NCBI GenBank assembly: GCA_018402255.1
Contig: JAGYIS010000009.1
Location: 124,001-188,000 of the forward strand
Length of the DNA: 64,000 nucleotides
Reading direction: 5' to 3'
Source of the DNA: Marinobacter sp.
GTDB lineage: Bacteria; Pseudomonadota; Gammaproteobacteria; Pseudomonadales; Oleiphilaceae
The notes beneath the pieces were generated by a model. That model was not told the origin of the DNA. It ran no database searches and saw nothing but the letters and a program-made list of their open reading frames with translations. Shown here one piece after another: positions 17,913-26,821 of this stretch (the first letter of the stretch is position 1; each line of letters begins with the position of its first letter). The position numbers were made by a program, and so were the translations under genes.

Positions 17913-18860
17913 TCAGTGCTTGCCAAACGCCTCCATGGCGTACTGCACTCGGTCTCTCGGGCTGAAGTGGGGGCGCTTCAGCGCTTCAATATTGGTCAGC
18001 CGAGGTAGCAAGCCCTCACCGTTAGCCATCTGAATGGCCAGGCCAGGCCGGGCATTAAGTTCCAGCAGGAGCGGCCCTTCGTGGGCATCGACCACCAGAT
18101 CAACCCCCATATAGCCAAGCCCCGTTGCCTCGTAGCATCTGGACGCCATCTCAAGCATGTCTTCCCAGGCTTCGATGTTGATATTCTGGAGTGCTAACCC
18201 GGTGTCTGGGTGCAGGGTGATGGGTCGGTTGAACTGGACCGCGTTCAGGCTTTGACCAGTGCTGATGTTGAGGCCGACACCCACCGCACCCTGGTGCAGG
18301 TTCGCTTTGCCGTCTGAAGCTTTGGTCGCAAGGCGAAGCATGGCCATCACCGGGTAGCCTTGAAAAATTATGATGCGGATGTCTGGAACGCCCTGGAAGG
18401 AATACTTCGCCAGAGCAGGGGAGGACTGCACCAGGCTCTCTACGATCGCGACGTCGGGCGTTCCCGCCAGGGAATAGAGCCCGGCGAGTATGTTGGTCAG
18501 ATGGCGTTCGAGCATTGCAACGGAAATCCGCGCGCCCGAAGCTTTGACAAAGTTGTCTTCATCGCGCCCGGTAATCACGGTAATGCCCTTGCCACCGGAG
18601 CCTTTCGCGGGTTTTATCGCAAAGCCGTCCAGATCCTCAGACATTTCACGGAAATGGGAAATTTCATGTTGTTGGCGAACAACCTGAAGCAGTTTCGGCG
18701 TTTTGACGCCGTACTCGCTGACCGCCAGTTTGGTTTTCAGTTTGTTGTCGACCAAGGGGAATGACGAGCGCTCATTGTACCGGCCAATGTAGCCCACATT
18801 GCGCCGGTTCATGTTCAGCATTCCCAGCTTCTTCAGCTTGCGCGGCGAAATCCAGTCCAT
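17913..18860 (-). CDS. Alpha-L-glutamate ligase-like ATP-grasp protein
   Basis: A 315-residue ATP-grasp protein of the RimK-related 'alpha-L-glutamate ligase-like' family. Visible elements are the ATP-binding lid KPAKGSGGKGITVI (about residues 83-96), an IESLVQSSP segment, the metal-binding VDLVV and LLLELNARPGLAIQMAN near the C-terminus. Such enzymes join amino acids to peptides or small molecules through an acylphosphate. It is the last gene of a three-gene operon, 1 base after the transglutaminase-like membrane gene. Comparative work on amidoligases has predicted that this conserved trio forms a peptide or polyglutamate modification system. The substrate here is unknown. Confidence 0.9.
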   Translation of the reverse strand: MDWISPRKLKKLGMLNMNRRNVGYIGRYNERSSFPLVDNKLKTKLAVSEYGVKTPKLLQVVRQQHEISHFREMSEDLDGFAIKPAKGSGGKGITVITGRDEDNFVKASGARISVAMLERHLTNILAGLYSLAGTPDVAIVESLVQSSPALAKYSFQGVPDIRIIIFQGYPVMAMLRLATKASDGKANLHQGAVGVGLNISTGQSLNAVQFNRPITLHPDTGLALQNINIEAWEDMLEMASRCYEATGLGYMGVDLVVDAHEGPLLLELNARPGLAIQMANGEGLLPRLTNIEALKRPHFSPRDRVQYAMEAFGKH

Positions 18861-18861
18861 G

Positions 18862-20379
18862 TCAGTCGTAGACCTTCATCGGGGTGAAGCGCCGCAGCTC
18901 GCTGAGCTTGTAACCGGTATATTGGCCCATCAGAAGGATCAGGCCGAGTACCACCAGGTGCAATTCCGGGAAATTAAACGTCAGGTGGCCAGCCAATGAC
19001 GTGCTCATGGCCAGATAGGCGCAAATGGCCACAAACAAGCTGCCACTGCCCTGCGCCAGAACCTCCCGGGCGCCTTCCTCTTCCCACAAAATGGACATTC
19101 GTTCAATGGTCCAGGCAATAATCACCATTGGGAAAAAGGTGACGGTCATGCCGGTATTGAAGCCCATCTGATAGCCGACGATACTCAGCCCGGCCGTAAT
19201 GAATATAACCAGAATAATGAGCGCTGAGATTCGGGATACCAGCAGCAAGTTCAGGCTTGAGAGATATCCCCGCAACACCAGGCCAATAGCGACCACCGAT
19301 AAAAATGCGACCAGGCCCGGCACCAGTGTGGTCTGGACAAAGGCCACCGCAATCAGTACCGGCATGAAGGTGCCTGATGTGCGAACGCCAATAATGATGC
19401 GCATGAACGCGACGATCAGCGCGCCGATGGGCAGCAACAGCAGCATTCGGAACATGCTCTGTTCTTCAATCGGGAGCTGGTAAAACCCGAGCACCCCCAG
19501 TCCGTTCTGATTTGCTTCAAGAGTCGCCAGCTGCAAGGCGGGCACGGTTTGGCGCAGCATCGAGAAACTGACCTGGGAGTTACCGCCACCCACGACGTCC
19601 AGCAAAGATTCTGAGCCCTGACGCCACAGCAGCAGGTCTTCCGGAACGCCTTGTTCGGCGGTTCTCGGGTCGAACGTCAGCCATCGGTCGCCGTTGTGGA
19701 TCTGCACGAACGGCAGAAGCTGCTGGCGGCGCCGGGCGTCTTCCAGTCTCAGTGCGTCCGCGGTGCGTGCCGGGATGCCAGCATGATTGAGCATCCGCTC
19801 CAGCAGTTGCAGGTAGTTGTCGTCTGAGACCAGCAGGGTGGTGTTCTGGGTTCGGCTGTCTGGCTGTAACAGCCGGATGAGCTCCCTGGTCAGGCTTTCC
19901 GGAGAGCTGGAGCGTTCGGTGGCTTCCCTCAGAAGTTCGTTGACGGCCGTTGCCTGGGGTTCTTCCCAGAACGTCGGCATTGGCCTGGGTTTTCGGGTGC
20001 GAGCACTGTCGGGGCTGGAGTCGTCCGGTACAAACTGGGCTTTGAAGTACAGGGTCTGCGGCCCGGAAACCTCGCGCTTGGTCCACTCTGCCCGGCGACT
20101 GGCCGAGGTCTCCATAATCGTGAATCCGTAGCCGGGAGATGCCGCCTGTTCGGTCAGAATATTAAAGCCCGGTGGCTGCTGCGGGATGTGCAGACTGACC
20201 TGAGCGGCCTCGTCCTGGCCTTCAAAGTCGACACGGGCCTCGATCATCCAGACCGGGCGCTGCTCTCCGGTCATCCAGGGAACACCCAGCTCAATATGCC
20301 GCCAGGTGGCAATGCTTATGCCGGCGGCAATCAGCAGAAAAACAAACACATAAAACGGCGCCCTGGAACGAACGGTCAT
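18862..20379 (-). CDS. Inactive transglutaminase-like 7TM membrane protein (UUP1 family; RloB-like)
   Basis: A 505-residue protein with an N-terminal membrane anchor (residues about 9-25) and a periplasmic region of about 280 residues holding an inactive transglutaminase-like domain (LLVSDDNYLQLLERMLNHAG, then PARTADALRL, and TFDPRT). Seven predicted C-terminal helices start near MFRMLLLLPIGALIVAFM. The transglutaminase catalytic Cys is not evident. It overlaps the upstream lipoprotein gene by 4 bases (ATGA) and is 1 base from the ligase-like gene, so the three are coupled. From memory, close relatives are now named RloB and tied to osmotic stress tolerance; I could not check this. Confidence 0.87.
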   Translation of the reverse strand: MTVRSRAPFYVFVFLLIAAGISIATWRHIELGVPWMTGEQRPVWMIEARVDFEGQDEAAQVSLHIPQQPPGFNILTEQAASPGYGFTIMETSASRRAEWTKREVSGPQTLYFKAQFVPDDSSPDSARTRKPRPMPTFWEEPQATAVNELLREATERSSSPESLTRELIRLLQPDSRTQNTTLLVSDDNYLQLLERMLNHAGIPARTADALRLEDARRRQQLLPFVQIHNGDRWLTFDPRTAEQGVPEDLLLWRQGSESLLDVVGGGNSQVSFSMLRQTVPALQLATLEANQNGLGVLGFYQLPIEEQSMFRMLLLLPIGALIVAFMRIIIGVRTSGTFMPVLIAVAFVQTTLVPGLVAFLSVVAIGLVLRGYLSSLNLLLVSRISALIILVIFITAGLSIVGYQMGFNTGMTVTFFPMVIIAWTIERMSILWEEEGAREVLAQGSGSLFVAICAYLAMSTSLAGHLTFNFPELHLVVLGLILLMGQYTGYKLSELRRFTPMKVYD

Positions 20380-21176
20380 GAGTCGTCCTCGCTCGCAGCA
20401 GGTTTACGGTAGGAGTCTGGTAGCTCGGTGGCAAATTCCTTGCCGACGTCAATCAGCATGACATCCCGAAGTATGTTTCTGCCGATCAGTACTTCGTAGG
20501 TCAGATTTGCCCGGTCTGCAAGGGTGAACTCAGCCACCTGCTGATGGTCGCCGATGGCAAACTGAAGCTCTACCACCACCCGGCGCTCTGCTTCCTCGGC
20601 ACTGGCCTGAATGACCCGCACCCGTCGGGAGATTTCACGCTCCATGGTTACCCATTCGCCTTTTGCCCCGGGGACAGGCACTTCAAAGCGTACCCAGTTG
20701 CTGCCGTCCCGCTCAAAGCGCTGTACGTTACGAGCGTGGATTGACGAGGTCTCCGCGCCGCTATCGATGCGGGCGGTGTAAGTATGCCCGGGACCTGCAA
20801 GATAGAATCTCTCTAGCTCACCCACAACGACCTTGCCTTTGAGACGGTCCGCACGGCCCCGGTTCTCGGGAACCGAGGGGCAGACTTGCCGGGCTGCAGG
20901 CGGGCAGGTTGGCCGCTCAACCTGGGTGGTGATGGCCTCAATAATGGACTGCGTAGCTGCCTGGTTTTGCTGCAGTAACTGGTCTTGCCGGATGGTTGCG
21001 TTGTTTTCCATGGTGACCAGCGTTGCTCTCTGGGTATTAACGGCGGTGCGGATATCTTCGACGCCCTCTTTGGGGACCATGAAGTAACGATCTGCTGAGC
21101 AGCCGGCCAGCACAAGCGCCAGCCCCGGAATCGTGAGCATCAAAAAACGCCGAGGCCGGAAAAACTTGTAACCCAT
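20376..21176 (-). CDS. Retropepsin-like / DUF785 'zinc protease' family lipoprotein (RimB/RloA-like)
   Basis: A 266-residue lipoprotein. The signal peptide ends in LAGC, with the lipidated cysteine at C26. A linker follows with a short heptad-like stretch (TLVTMENNATIRQDQLLQQN). Residues about 115-250 form the DUF785 domain, whose ARIDSGAETSSIHA segment matches the D-S-G active site of retropepsin-like aspartic proteases. Related single-domain proteins (RimB) work with RimK glutamate ligases. Here the protein is the first gene of the operon with a transglutaminase-like membrane protein and a glutamate-ligase-like ATP-grasp protein. It probably acts in the periplasm on a peptide or glutamylated substrate (inference). 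Confidence 0.87.
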   Translation of the reverse strand: MGYKFFRPRRFLMLTIPGLALVLAGCSADRYFMVPKEGVEDIRTAVNTQRATLVTMENNATIRQDQLLQQNQAATQSIIEAITTQVERPTCPPAARQVCPSVPENRGRADRLKGKVVVGELERFYLAGPGHTYTARIDSGAETSSIHARNVQRFERDGSNWVRFEVPVPGAKGEWVTMEREISRRVRVIQASAEEAERRVVVELQFAIGDHQQVAEFTLADRANLTYEVLIGRNILRDVMLIDVGKEFATELPDSYRKPAASEDDS

Positions 21177-21320
21177 TGAATACCTCTGAGAAGGCTGTCT
21201 GGCGCAGTTGGTAACAGAAGGAGCGCACAGCCGTTGATTGTATTGCTGAATCAGGCGGCAAAGTATACTACAAGATACCTGTGTTCATACTTTACAGTTG
21301 GGTAAGGACAGGAATGGGAG

Positions 21321-21701
21321 TCAGCGTTGCACCCGCTGGTCATTGCCCAGTGCCGTTTCGGAGCGGAGAAATTCCTGAATAATCGGTGAGCAATTCAGGT
21401 AGAACAGCAGGAGTTCTCTCTGAACATCCTGATCCTGAATTCGGGCGGCAAAACTGATGACGTCTTTCAACGTGTGGTCACTGACGCCGGTATGCGTTGG
21501 AACGGCCAACGACTTGCCGTAGCGCGCCTTGAGCAGGTGCGTCAGGCGTTCGAGGTGGAATTCACCGGTGTGGGTTATATGGGGAACAACCTTTACACCC
21601 TCTGCCCTGGTATCCGGCGCGCGCAGTTCACAATCTGCAGAGGCTGAATCATCAGCCTGCATAAAGTCTGCACCTAACTTTCTCCAGAGTTCTTTGAGCA
21701 T
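21321..21701 (-). CDS. Hypothetical protein, 126 aa
   Basis: I do not recognise this family. It is a soluble 126-residue protein with no signal peptide or membrane segment. The middle part (FHLERLTHLLKARYGKSLAV) and the C-terminal half (DVISFAARIQDQDVQRELLL) look helical. It lies alone between the DUF785 lipoprotein gene (same strand) and rmuC (opposite strand). Composition and codon use look like its neighbours, which supports it being real. The ribosome site (GGACC) is weak. Confidence 0.6.
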   Translation of the reverse strand: MLKELWRKLGADFMQADDSASADCELRAPDTRAEGVKVVPHITHTGEFHLERLTHLLKARYGKSLAVPTHTGVSDHTLKDVISFAARIQDQDVQRELLLFYLNCSPIIQEFLRSETALGNDQRVQR

Positions 21702-21968
21702 GAGCTGGTCCTGCTTTGGCGGGTAGGAATCAATGAACCCAGGCGCCGTTGAAAGATCCTTTTAACCCTTGTAGAGCAAATTACGTTGGCCGTCCAGATC
21801 TGGATTCCAGCTCTTTTGTGAAATGCCAATCAGTCGAGGGGCAAATTGAGCGGACCGTTGATAATTGGGCGTTAATGGGCCAAAAAAGTTGTGCTTGGGG
21901 TAAACTGGTGCCTCGCCTGTACGGTTCAAATGCCGGTCTGGAATTCGCTGCGAAAGGAGCAATGCGCT

Positions 21969-23549
21969 GTGGTCGATGCTTTGACCAATCTCATGGAGGC
22001 CCGCCCGGAATGGCTGGCAAACTGGCTTGTGTTGGGTCTGGCCATCATTGTTGGCTTACTGATTGCTCTGGCGTTTGCCTTTGTTGCGCTTGCTCGGATA
22101 CGCCACGTGAGTGGCCAGCAGGCTCAGGAGCTGGCGCGACGGAGCGACGCGCTGCGAGAGGCGGAGCATGCACAAGCCTTGCACCATCAGCAGGTCAGTC
22201 ATCTGGAGCAGTTGATTGCCGAGCAGAAGCAGCAACTCGATGACAGGGAACAGGGGCTTGAAGGCTGGCGGCAGAAAGCGACAGGGCTTGAGAACCGACT
22301 GGCGTCCGCCGAATCAGAGCTGACCGGACGTCGCGAACGGCTTGCGCAACTGGAGCAGGACAACCGCGTGCTCAGGCAGCGCGCAGAGAATCAGGGTGAG
22401 GAATTCAGCCAGCTTAAAATCGAACTCCGGGAGCAACAGGTAACGCTGGATAAAGAACGCCGGTCTGCGTCAGAAAAGCTGGAACTTCTGGAAAAGAACC
22501 GCGACGCTTTGAAGCAGGAGTTCGAAAACCTGGCCAACCGGATTTTCGACCAGAAGAGCGAGCGCTTTACCCAGCAGTCCAAAACCAGCCTGGATTCGCT
22601 GCTCAACCCGTTCCGAGACCAGTTACAGGACTTTCGCAAGCGGGTTGAAGATGTTTACACCACCGAAACCCGAGACCGTCAGGCGCTACGCAGTGAAATC
22701 AAATCACTGCAGGATCTGAACCGTCAGATCACGGAAGAGGCGGCCAACCTCACGCGGGCCCTGAAAGGCGACAAGAAAGTGCAGGGTAACTGGGGTGAGT
22801 TGATTCTGGAAAGGGTGCTGGAGCGTTCTGGCCTGAGAAAAGGCGTGGAATACGAAACCCAGGGCAGTTACCGGGATGGCGACAATCAGCTGTTGCGTCC
22901 AGATGTGATTGTTCACCTGCCGGATCAGCGCAACCTGGTCGTGGACTCCAAGGTATCGCTGGTGGCCTATCAGCAGTGGGTGGTGGCCGAAGATGACGAC
23001 ACTCGGGCCGAGACACTCAAACAACATGTAGAGGCCGTTCGAAATCACATCCGGGCGCTCAGTGAAAAAGACTACAGCCAGCTCAACGGACTGCATTCGC
23101 CCGACTTCGTGCTCCTCTTCATGCCGATTGAGCCGGCGTTTGTGGCAGCGTTCCAGCAAGACGAGAACCTGTTCGCAGAAGCCTTCGAGCGAAAGATTAT
23201 TGTGGTGACACCAACCACCTTGCTGGCTACCCTGCGGACCATTGAAAACATCTGGCGTTATGAGCGGCAAAGCCAGAATGCCCGGCGCATCGCCGACCGG
23301 GCCGGTGCCGTATACGACAAGCTGAGGGTGTTTGTGGAGGCCATGGAGAAACTCGGCAGCCAGTTACACACCACCCAGGGAACCTACGACAGCGCCATGA
23401 ACACGCTTACCCGGGGCCGTGGTAATCTGATTGCCCAGGCGAACCGGTTTGTTGAACTTGGTGTACGGGTTAAAAAGGAACTGCCCAAGGCCATCGTGGA
23501 TCAGGCCGAGGTGGATGCGGATGACGGCGATCATGAAAATCAGGAGTAG
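21969..23549 (+). CDS. rmuC: DNA recombination protein RmuC
   Basis: A 526-residue protein. One N-terminal membrane helix (WLVLGLAIIVGLLIALAFAF), a long coiled coil (residues about 45-215, rich in Glu, Gln and Arg) and the RmuC nuclease-like domain (VQGNWGELILERVLERSGL, VDSKVSLVAYQQW, FMPIEPAF, ENIWRYERQSQNA). RmuC limits DNA inversions and rearrangements in E. coli. I chose GTG 21969 as start because AAGGAGC (21954-21960) sits 8 bases upstream and the membrane anchor follows directly. An ATG at 21891 would add 26 residues without a ribosome site. Confidence 0.93.
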   Translation: MVDALTNLMEARPEWLANWLVLGLAIIVGLLIALAFAFVALARIRHVSGQQAQELARRSDALREAEHAQALHHQQVSHLEQLIAEQKQQLDDREQGLEGWRQKATGLENRLASAESELTGRRERLAQLEQDNRVLRQRAENQGEEFSQLKIELREQQVTLDKERRSASEKLELLEKNRDALKQEFENLANRIFDQKSERFTQQSKTSLDSLLNPFRDQLQDFRKRVEDVYTTETRDRQALRSEIKSLQDLNRQITEEAANLTRALKGDKKVQGNWGELILERVLERSGLRKGVEYETQGSYRDGDNQLLRPDVIVHLPDQRNLVVDSKVSLVAYQQWVVAEDDDTRAETLKQHVEAVRNHIRALSEKDYSQLNGLHSPDFVLLFMPIEPAFVAAFQQDENLFAEAFERKIIVVTPTTLLATLRTIENIWRYERQSQNARRIADRAGAVYDKLRVFVEAMEKLGSQLHTTQGTYDSAMNTLTRGRGNLIAQANRFVELGVRVKKELPKAIVDQAEVDADDGDHENQE

Positions 23550-23553
23550 CAGT

Positions 23554-24435
23554 ATGTTGTCACTCAAAAAGTCCCGGCTGAGCTTTGGCCGCTCATGGCT
23601 GGCCGGCGTGGTCTTGTGTTCCGCCCTGGCTACAGTCTCTGCGCCGGCTCTGGCGCTGGCCCCGGAACATGAAATTCGACGATTAATGTTAGCGACGGAA
23701 GAAGCCGTTGCGACCGAACGCTGGGGTGATGCCAGTGAGTACCTGAACCGCCTGCAGAAGATGGAGGGTGAAAAGCCCGCTGATTACTACTACTACCGGG
23801 GCAGGGCTATGCTGCAGGCGGGGCACCTGAATGAAGCGCGGTCAGCATTAGAGGCATACGTTACCCGCGCCGGAGCCGAAGGCACTCATTACCAGCAAAC
23901 ACTGAAATTGATTACCGAAATTGAAAAAGCGAATCGTGCCAGCGCTACGGCATTGGCAGACGGCAGCGGGCAAGTTCGGGAGCCAGTGGCGGTCATCGAG
24001 CCGGCCGGCGGTGAGACGTTGACCAGCTTGCGGCAACTGTACCTGGCCAGTTCAGATCGTGAAGCCCTGACGATCCACCTGAATGCCCTGCTGGATGCCA
24101 CTGGCTGGCGCAGAGATAAGGCCGTTGTGCGGCTGGATCGGCCGGCCGACATCCGGTACCGGGTAAGCGCGAGTAATGGCAATCTCAATATTCAGGAAAT
24201 TACCCGGAATCCGGACGAAACAACGGTGCAGACGTCTATGTCGCTCGCCGTTTTCGGCATTAACCCTCAACCCCGCTGGGATTGTGAGCCCGCAGTGGGC
24301 GCCTGCTGGATCTACGATCCGCGAGACGGCTCCCGTTTGTTCCAACTGGCCCACAGCCGCAATCAGGTGAACGACATTGCCTTAACGCTGGGGCGCCTTA
24401 TCCGAAATCTGCAGCAAGGCAGCTCCGGCTCCTGA
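23554..24435 (+). CDS. Exported protein of unknown function, TPR-like N-terminal region
   Basis: A 293-residue protein with a signal peptide (MLSLKKSRLSFGRSWLAGVV continuing to ALALA). The mature N-terminal region (residues about 40-125) has paired helices resembling tetratricopeptide repeats (YYYYRGRAMLQAGHLNEARS, then ALEAYVTR). The C-terminal half is beta-rich with two cysteines (WDCEPAVGACWIYDP). It begins 4 bases after rmuC with a CAGGAG ribosome site, so it is probably in the same transcript, and its stop abuts the stop of the convergent AraC gene with no spacer. I do not recognise a specific family. Confidence 0.75.
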   Translation: MLSLKKSRLSFGRSWLAGVVLCSALATVSAPALALAPEHEIRRLMLATEEAVATERWGDASEYLNRLQKMEGEKPADYYYYRGRAMLQAGHLNEARSALEAYVTRAGAEGTHYQQTLKLITEIEKANRASATALADGSGQVREPVAVIEPAGGETLTSLRQLYLASSDREALTIHLNALLDATGWRRDKAVVRLDRPADIRYRVSASNGNLNIQEITRNPDETTVQTSMSLAVFGINPQPRWDCEPAVGACWIYDPRDGSRLFQLAHSRNQVNDIALTLGRLIRNLQQGSSGS

Positions 24436-25467
24436 TCAGTCCGCCAGATCGCCCCGTTCGCCGTCACGCCAGGCGCCCGGGGTGACGCCGGTCCACTTTT
24501 TGAAGGCCCGGTGAAAGGTCGATGGCTCGGTAAAGCCAACTCGCTCGGCAATATCGTTAATAGGCAGTTCCTGATGGCTCAGGTAGTAGATGGCCATATC
24601 CCGCCGCAGCAAGTCTTTGATCTCCTGAAACGACGTGTTTTCCTGCTTCAGTCGACGCCTTAGGGTCTGCGGACTGGTGTGCAGCTCTTGGGCAATCCAG
24701 TCAAAGTCCGGCATCGGTTTTGAAAAGTCCCGACCAATCAGCGCCCGAATGCGACCGGTCCAGGTATTGCTCTCATCCGGCCGGGACAAGAGATCGGCCG
24801 GTGAGGTTTTCAGAAACTGACGAATCTCGGGTTTATCACGAATCACCGGAGCTGACAGAAAACGCTTGCTGAAGGTAAGGGCGGTGCAGTCCGACTCAAA
24901 TACCAGCGGACAACGGAAGATGTGCCGGTATTCATCGCCGTGGGCCGGACGTGGATAGTTGAATTCTGCTTTTTCCAGCTCAACCGGTTGGCCAATCAGC
25001 CAGCTACCCAGTCTGTGCCAGATCACCAGAATGCTCTCCCGCAGGAAATAGCTCGGGTCGGTTATCTCGCCCTCAATGCGGGTAACCAGCCTGACGTTGT
25101 CATCGGTGATCTCCAGTTCCATGCTGACCATCGGTTCAAACAGCCGTGAGAACTGAAAAGATTGCTGATACACCTCTTCGAGGTTCTGGCAGCCAATCAC
25201 CAGCGCGCACATGGTGGCAAAGGTGCCGGTGCGGGCCTTGCGCGGCCCCATGCCCATAAACTCATCGCCGGTGCGGTTCCAGATAACCTGCATCAGCCGG
25301 CTGAACTGATCACTGTTAACCCTGGCCATCTCTATGCGCAGCAAATCCGGCGATATGCCCGCCTCCAGCAAAATCGCACGAGTGTCTAGCCCCAGCCGTT
25401 CAGCGCCGGTGAGAGATGCTTCCACAAAATGTTTTGAAACCGTCAGGGTAGACATAACCACTGCCAT
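24436..25467 (-). CDS. AraC family transcriptional regulator
   Basis: A 343-residue regulator with the N-terminal 'arabinose-binding' type effector domain used by ArgR/OruR-like and lipid-pathway AraC proteins (residues about 25-210). The C-terminal AraC double helix-turn-helix (about 240-335) includes PDFDWIAQELHTSPQTLRRR and DIAERVGFTEPSTFHRAFKK. A TTG one codon upstream and an ATG at codon 5 are alternative starts; no strong ribosome site decides between them. It is divergent from the CoA-transferase gene 170 bases away, its likely target (inference). Confidence 0.88.
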   Translation of the reverse strand: MAVVMSTLTVSKHFVEASLTGAERLGLDTRAILLEAGISPDLLRIEMARVNSDQFSRLMQVIWNRTGDEFMGMGPRKARTGTFATMCALVIGCQNLEEVYQQSFQFSRLFEPMVSMELEITDDNVRLVTRIEGEITDPSYFLRESILVIWHRLGSWLIGQPVELEKAEFNYPRPAHGDEYRHIFRCPLVFESDCTALTFSKRFLSAPVIRDKPEIRQFLKTSPADLLSRPDESNTWTGRIRALIGRDFSKPMPDFDWIAQELHTSPQTLRRRLKQENTSFQEIKDLLRRDMAIYYLSHQELPINDIAERVGFTEPSTFHRAFKKWTGVTPGAWRDGERGDLAD

Positions 25468-25642
25468 CAAGAAGAACGAAGTTCATCATAAGTGCCCGGG
25501 ACAACAATGCAACCACCTGATTTAACGAAAGATGGAAGATTCGGCCAATGTGAATGAAGTAACCGGCAGTTGGCCCCGCCTGCAAAACCCGGCAGCATGA
25601 TCCAGAGTACCAACAATCCCCCGATCAAAAACGGAGATGATT

Positions 25643-26707
25643 ATGGCAGGCCCTTTGAACACCCTCAGAATACTCGATTTCAGCACCCTGTTGCCTGGCC
25701 CCTACGCCACCATGATGCTGGCCGACATGGGCGCAGAAGTGCTGAGGGTAGAGGCGCCAGACCGGGTGGACCTGGCCAGGGTGATGCCCCCGTTTGACGG
25801 CAAGTTCAGCACGACGTTCTCCTATCTGAGCCGGGGTAAACAGTCGCTCCAGCTTAACCTGAAACAGCCAGAGAGCGTGGAGAAGGTCAAGGAGCTGGTT
25901 AAAGACTACGACATCGTCGTGGAACAATTCCGACCCGGCGTGATGAGCCGCCTGGGCATAGGCTATGAAACCCTCAAAGCCATCAACCCCAAACTGATCT
26001 ACTGCGCCATCACCGGCTATGGCCAGACCGGCCCCTACAAAGACCGCGCCGGCCACGACATCAACTACCTTGCCATCTCCGGCGTGGCCAGCCACTGCGG
26101 CCGAGCCGACAGCGGTCCGCCACCGATGGGTATCCAGATTGCCGACGTGGCTGGCGGCTCCCATCACGCTGTTATGGGCATTCTCGCTGCCGTCATCCAG
26201 CGCCAGCAAACCGGGCAGGGCGCCTTTATCGATATCAGCATGACCGACGCCGCCTTCGCCCTCAACGCCATGGCCGGCGCTGCGGCACTAGCCGGTGGCC
26301 AACCCCAGAAGCCCGAGAGTGGCATGCTTAACGGCGGCACCTTCTACGATTACTACCAGACCAGCGACGGCCGGTGGTTGTCTGTCGGCAGTCTTGAGCC
26401 GCAATTTTCAGCCCGCCTGTGTGACACCCTGGATATTGCCGAGATGAAAAGCTTTGCCCTGAGCCAGAATCCCGAGCATCAGCAGACGTTGAAGGCTGCT
26501 ATCAAAGAAAAGATTGGAGCGAAGACGTTTGCCGAGTGGCGGGAGATTTTTGCGGAGGTGGATGCCTGTGTTGAGCCGGTGCTGACGATTGAGGAGGCGG
26601 CGGAGCATCCGCAGATTAAGGCTCGAGGGATGGTGGTTGAGAGGGATCGGGGGGATGGTGAGGGGCAGAGGCAGTTGGGGTTTCCAATTGCGCTCTCTGG
26701 TTCTTGA
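25643..26707 (+). CDS. CaiB/BaiF CoA-transferase family protein, probable alpha-methylacyl-CoA racemase
   Basis: A 354-residue class III CoA-transferase-fold enzyme. The N-terminal RILDFSTLLPGPYATMMLAD-MGAEVLRVE signature is present, as are EQFRPGVMSRLGIGYETL and AITGYGQTGPYKDRAGHDIN-YLAISG, the latter typical of alpha-methylacyl-CoA racemases with the catalytic His/Asp region. These epimerise 2-methylacyl-CoAs so branched chains can enter beta-oxidation. ATG 25643 is preferred over ATG 25637 because GGAG at 25633-25636 is correctly spaced only for it. The protein stops at PIALSGS, about 20-30 residues short of usual relatives, and a lower-GC stretch follows, so the 3' end may be truncated. 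Confidence 0.85.
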   Translation: MAGPLNTLRILDFSTLLPGPYATMMLADMGAEVLRVEAPDRVDLARVMPPFDGKFSTTFSYLSRGKQSLQLNLKQPESVEKVKELVKDYDIVVEQFRPGVMSRLGIGYETLKAINPKLIYCAITGYGQTGPYKDRAGHDINYLAISGVASHCGRADSGPPPMGIQIADVAGGSHHAVMGILAAVIQRQQTGQGAFIDISMTDAAFALNAMAGAAALAGGQPQKPESGMLNGGTFYDYYQTSDGRWLSVGSLEPQFSARLCDTLDIAEMKSFALSQNPEHQQTLKAAIKEKIGAKTFAEWREIFAEVDACVEPVLTIEEAAEHPQIKARGMVVERDRGDGEGQRQLGFPIALSGS

Positions 26708-26821
26708 GGTAAAGGACTGAATGTTTGTTCAGTTTGAGGTGGAAAGTAATTTCGTCTGCTAGTTTGAGATAGTGAGTCTGGTTCTGTGGCTCGTAACAAC
26801 AATTAAAACGGATGACATACT

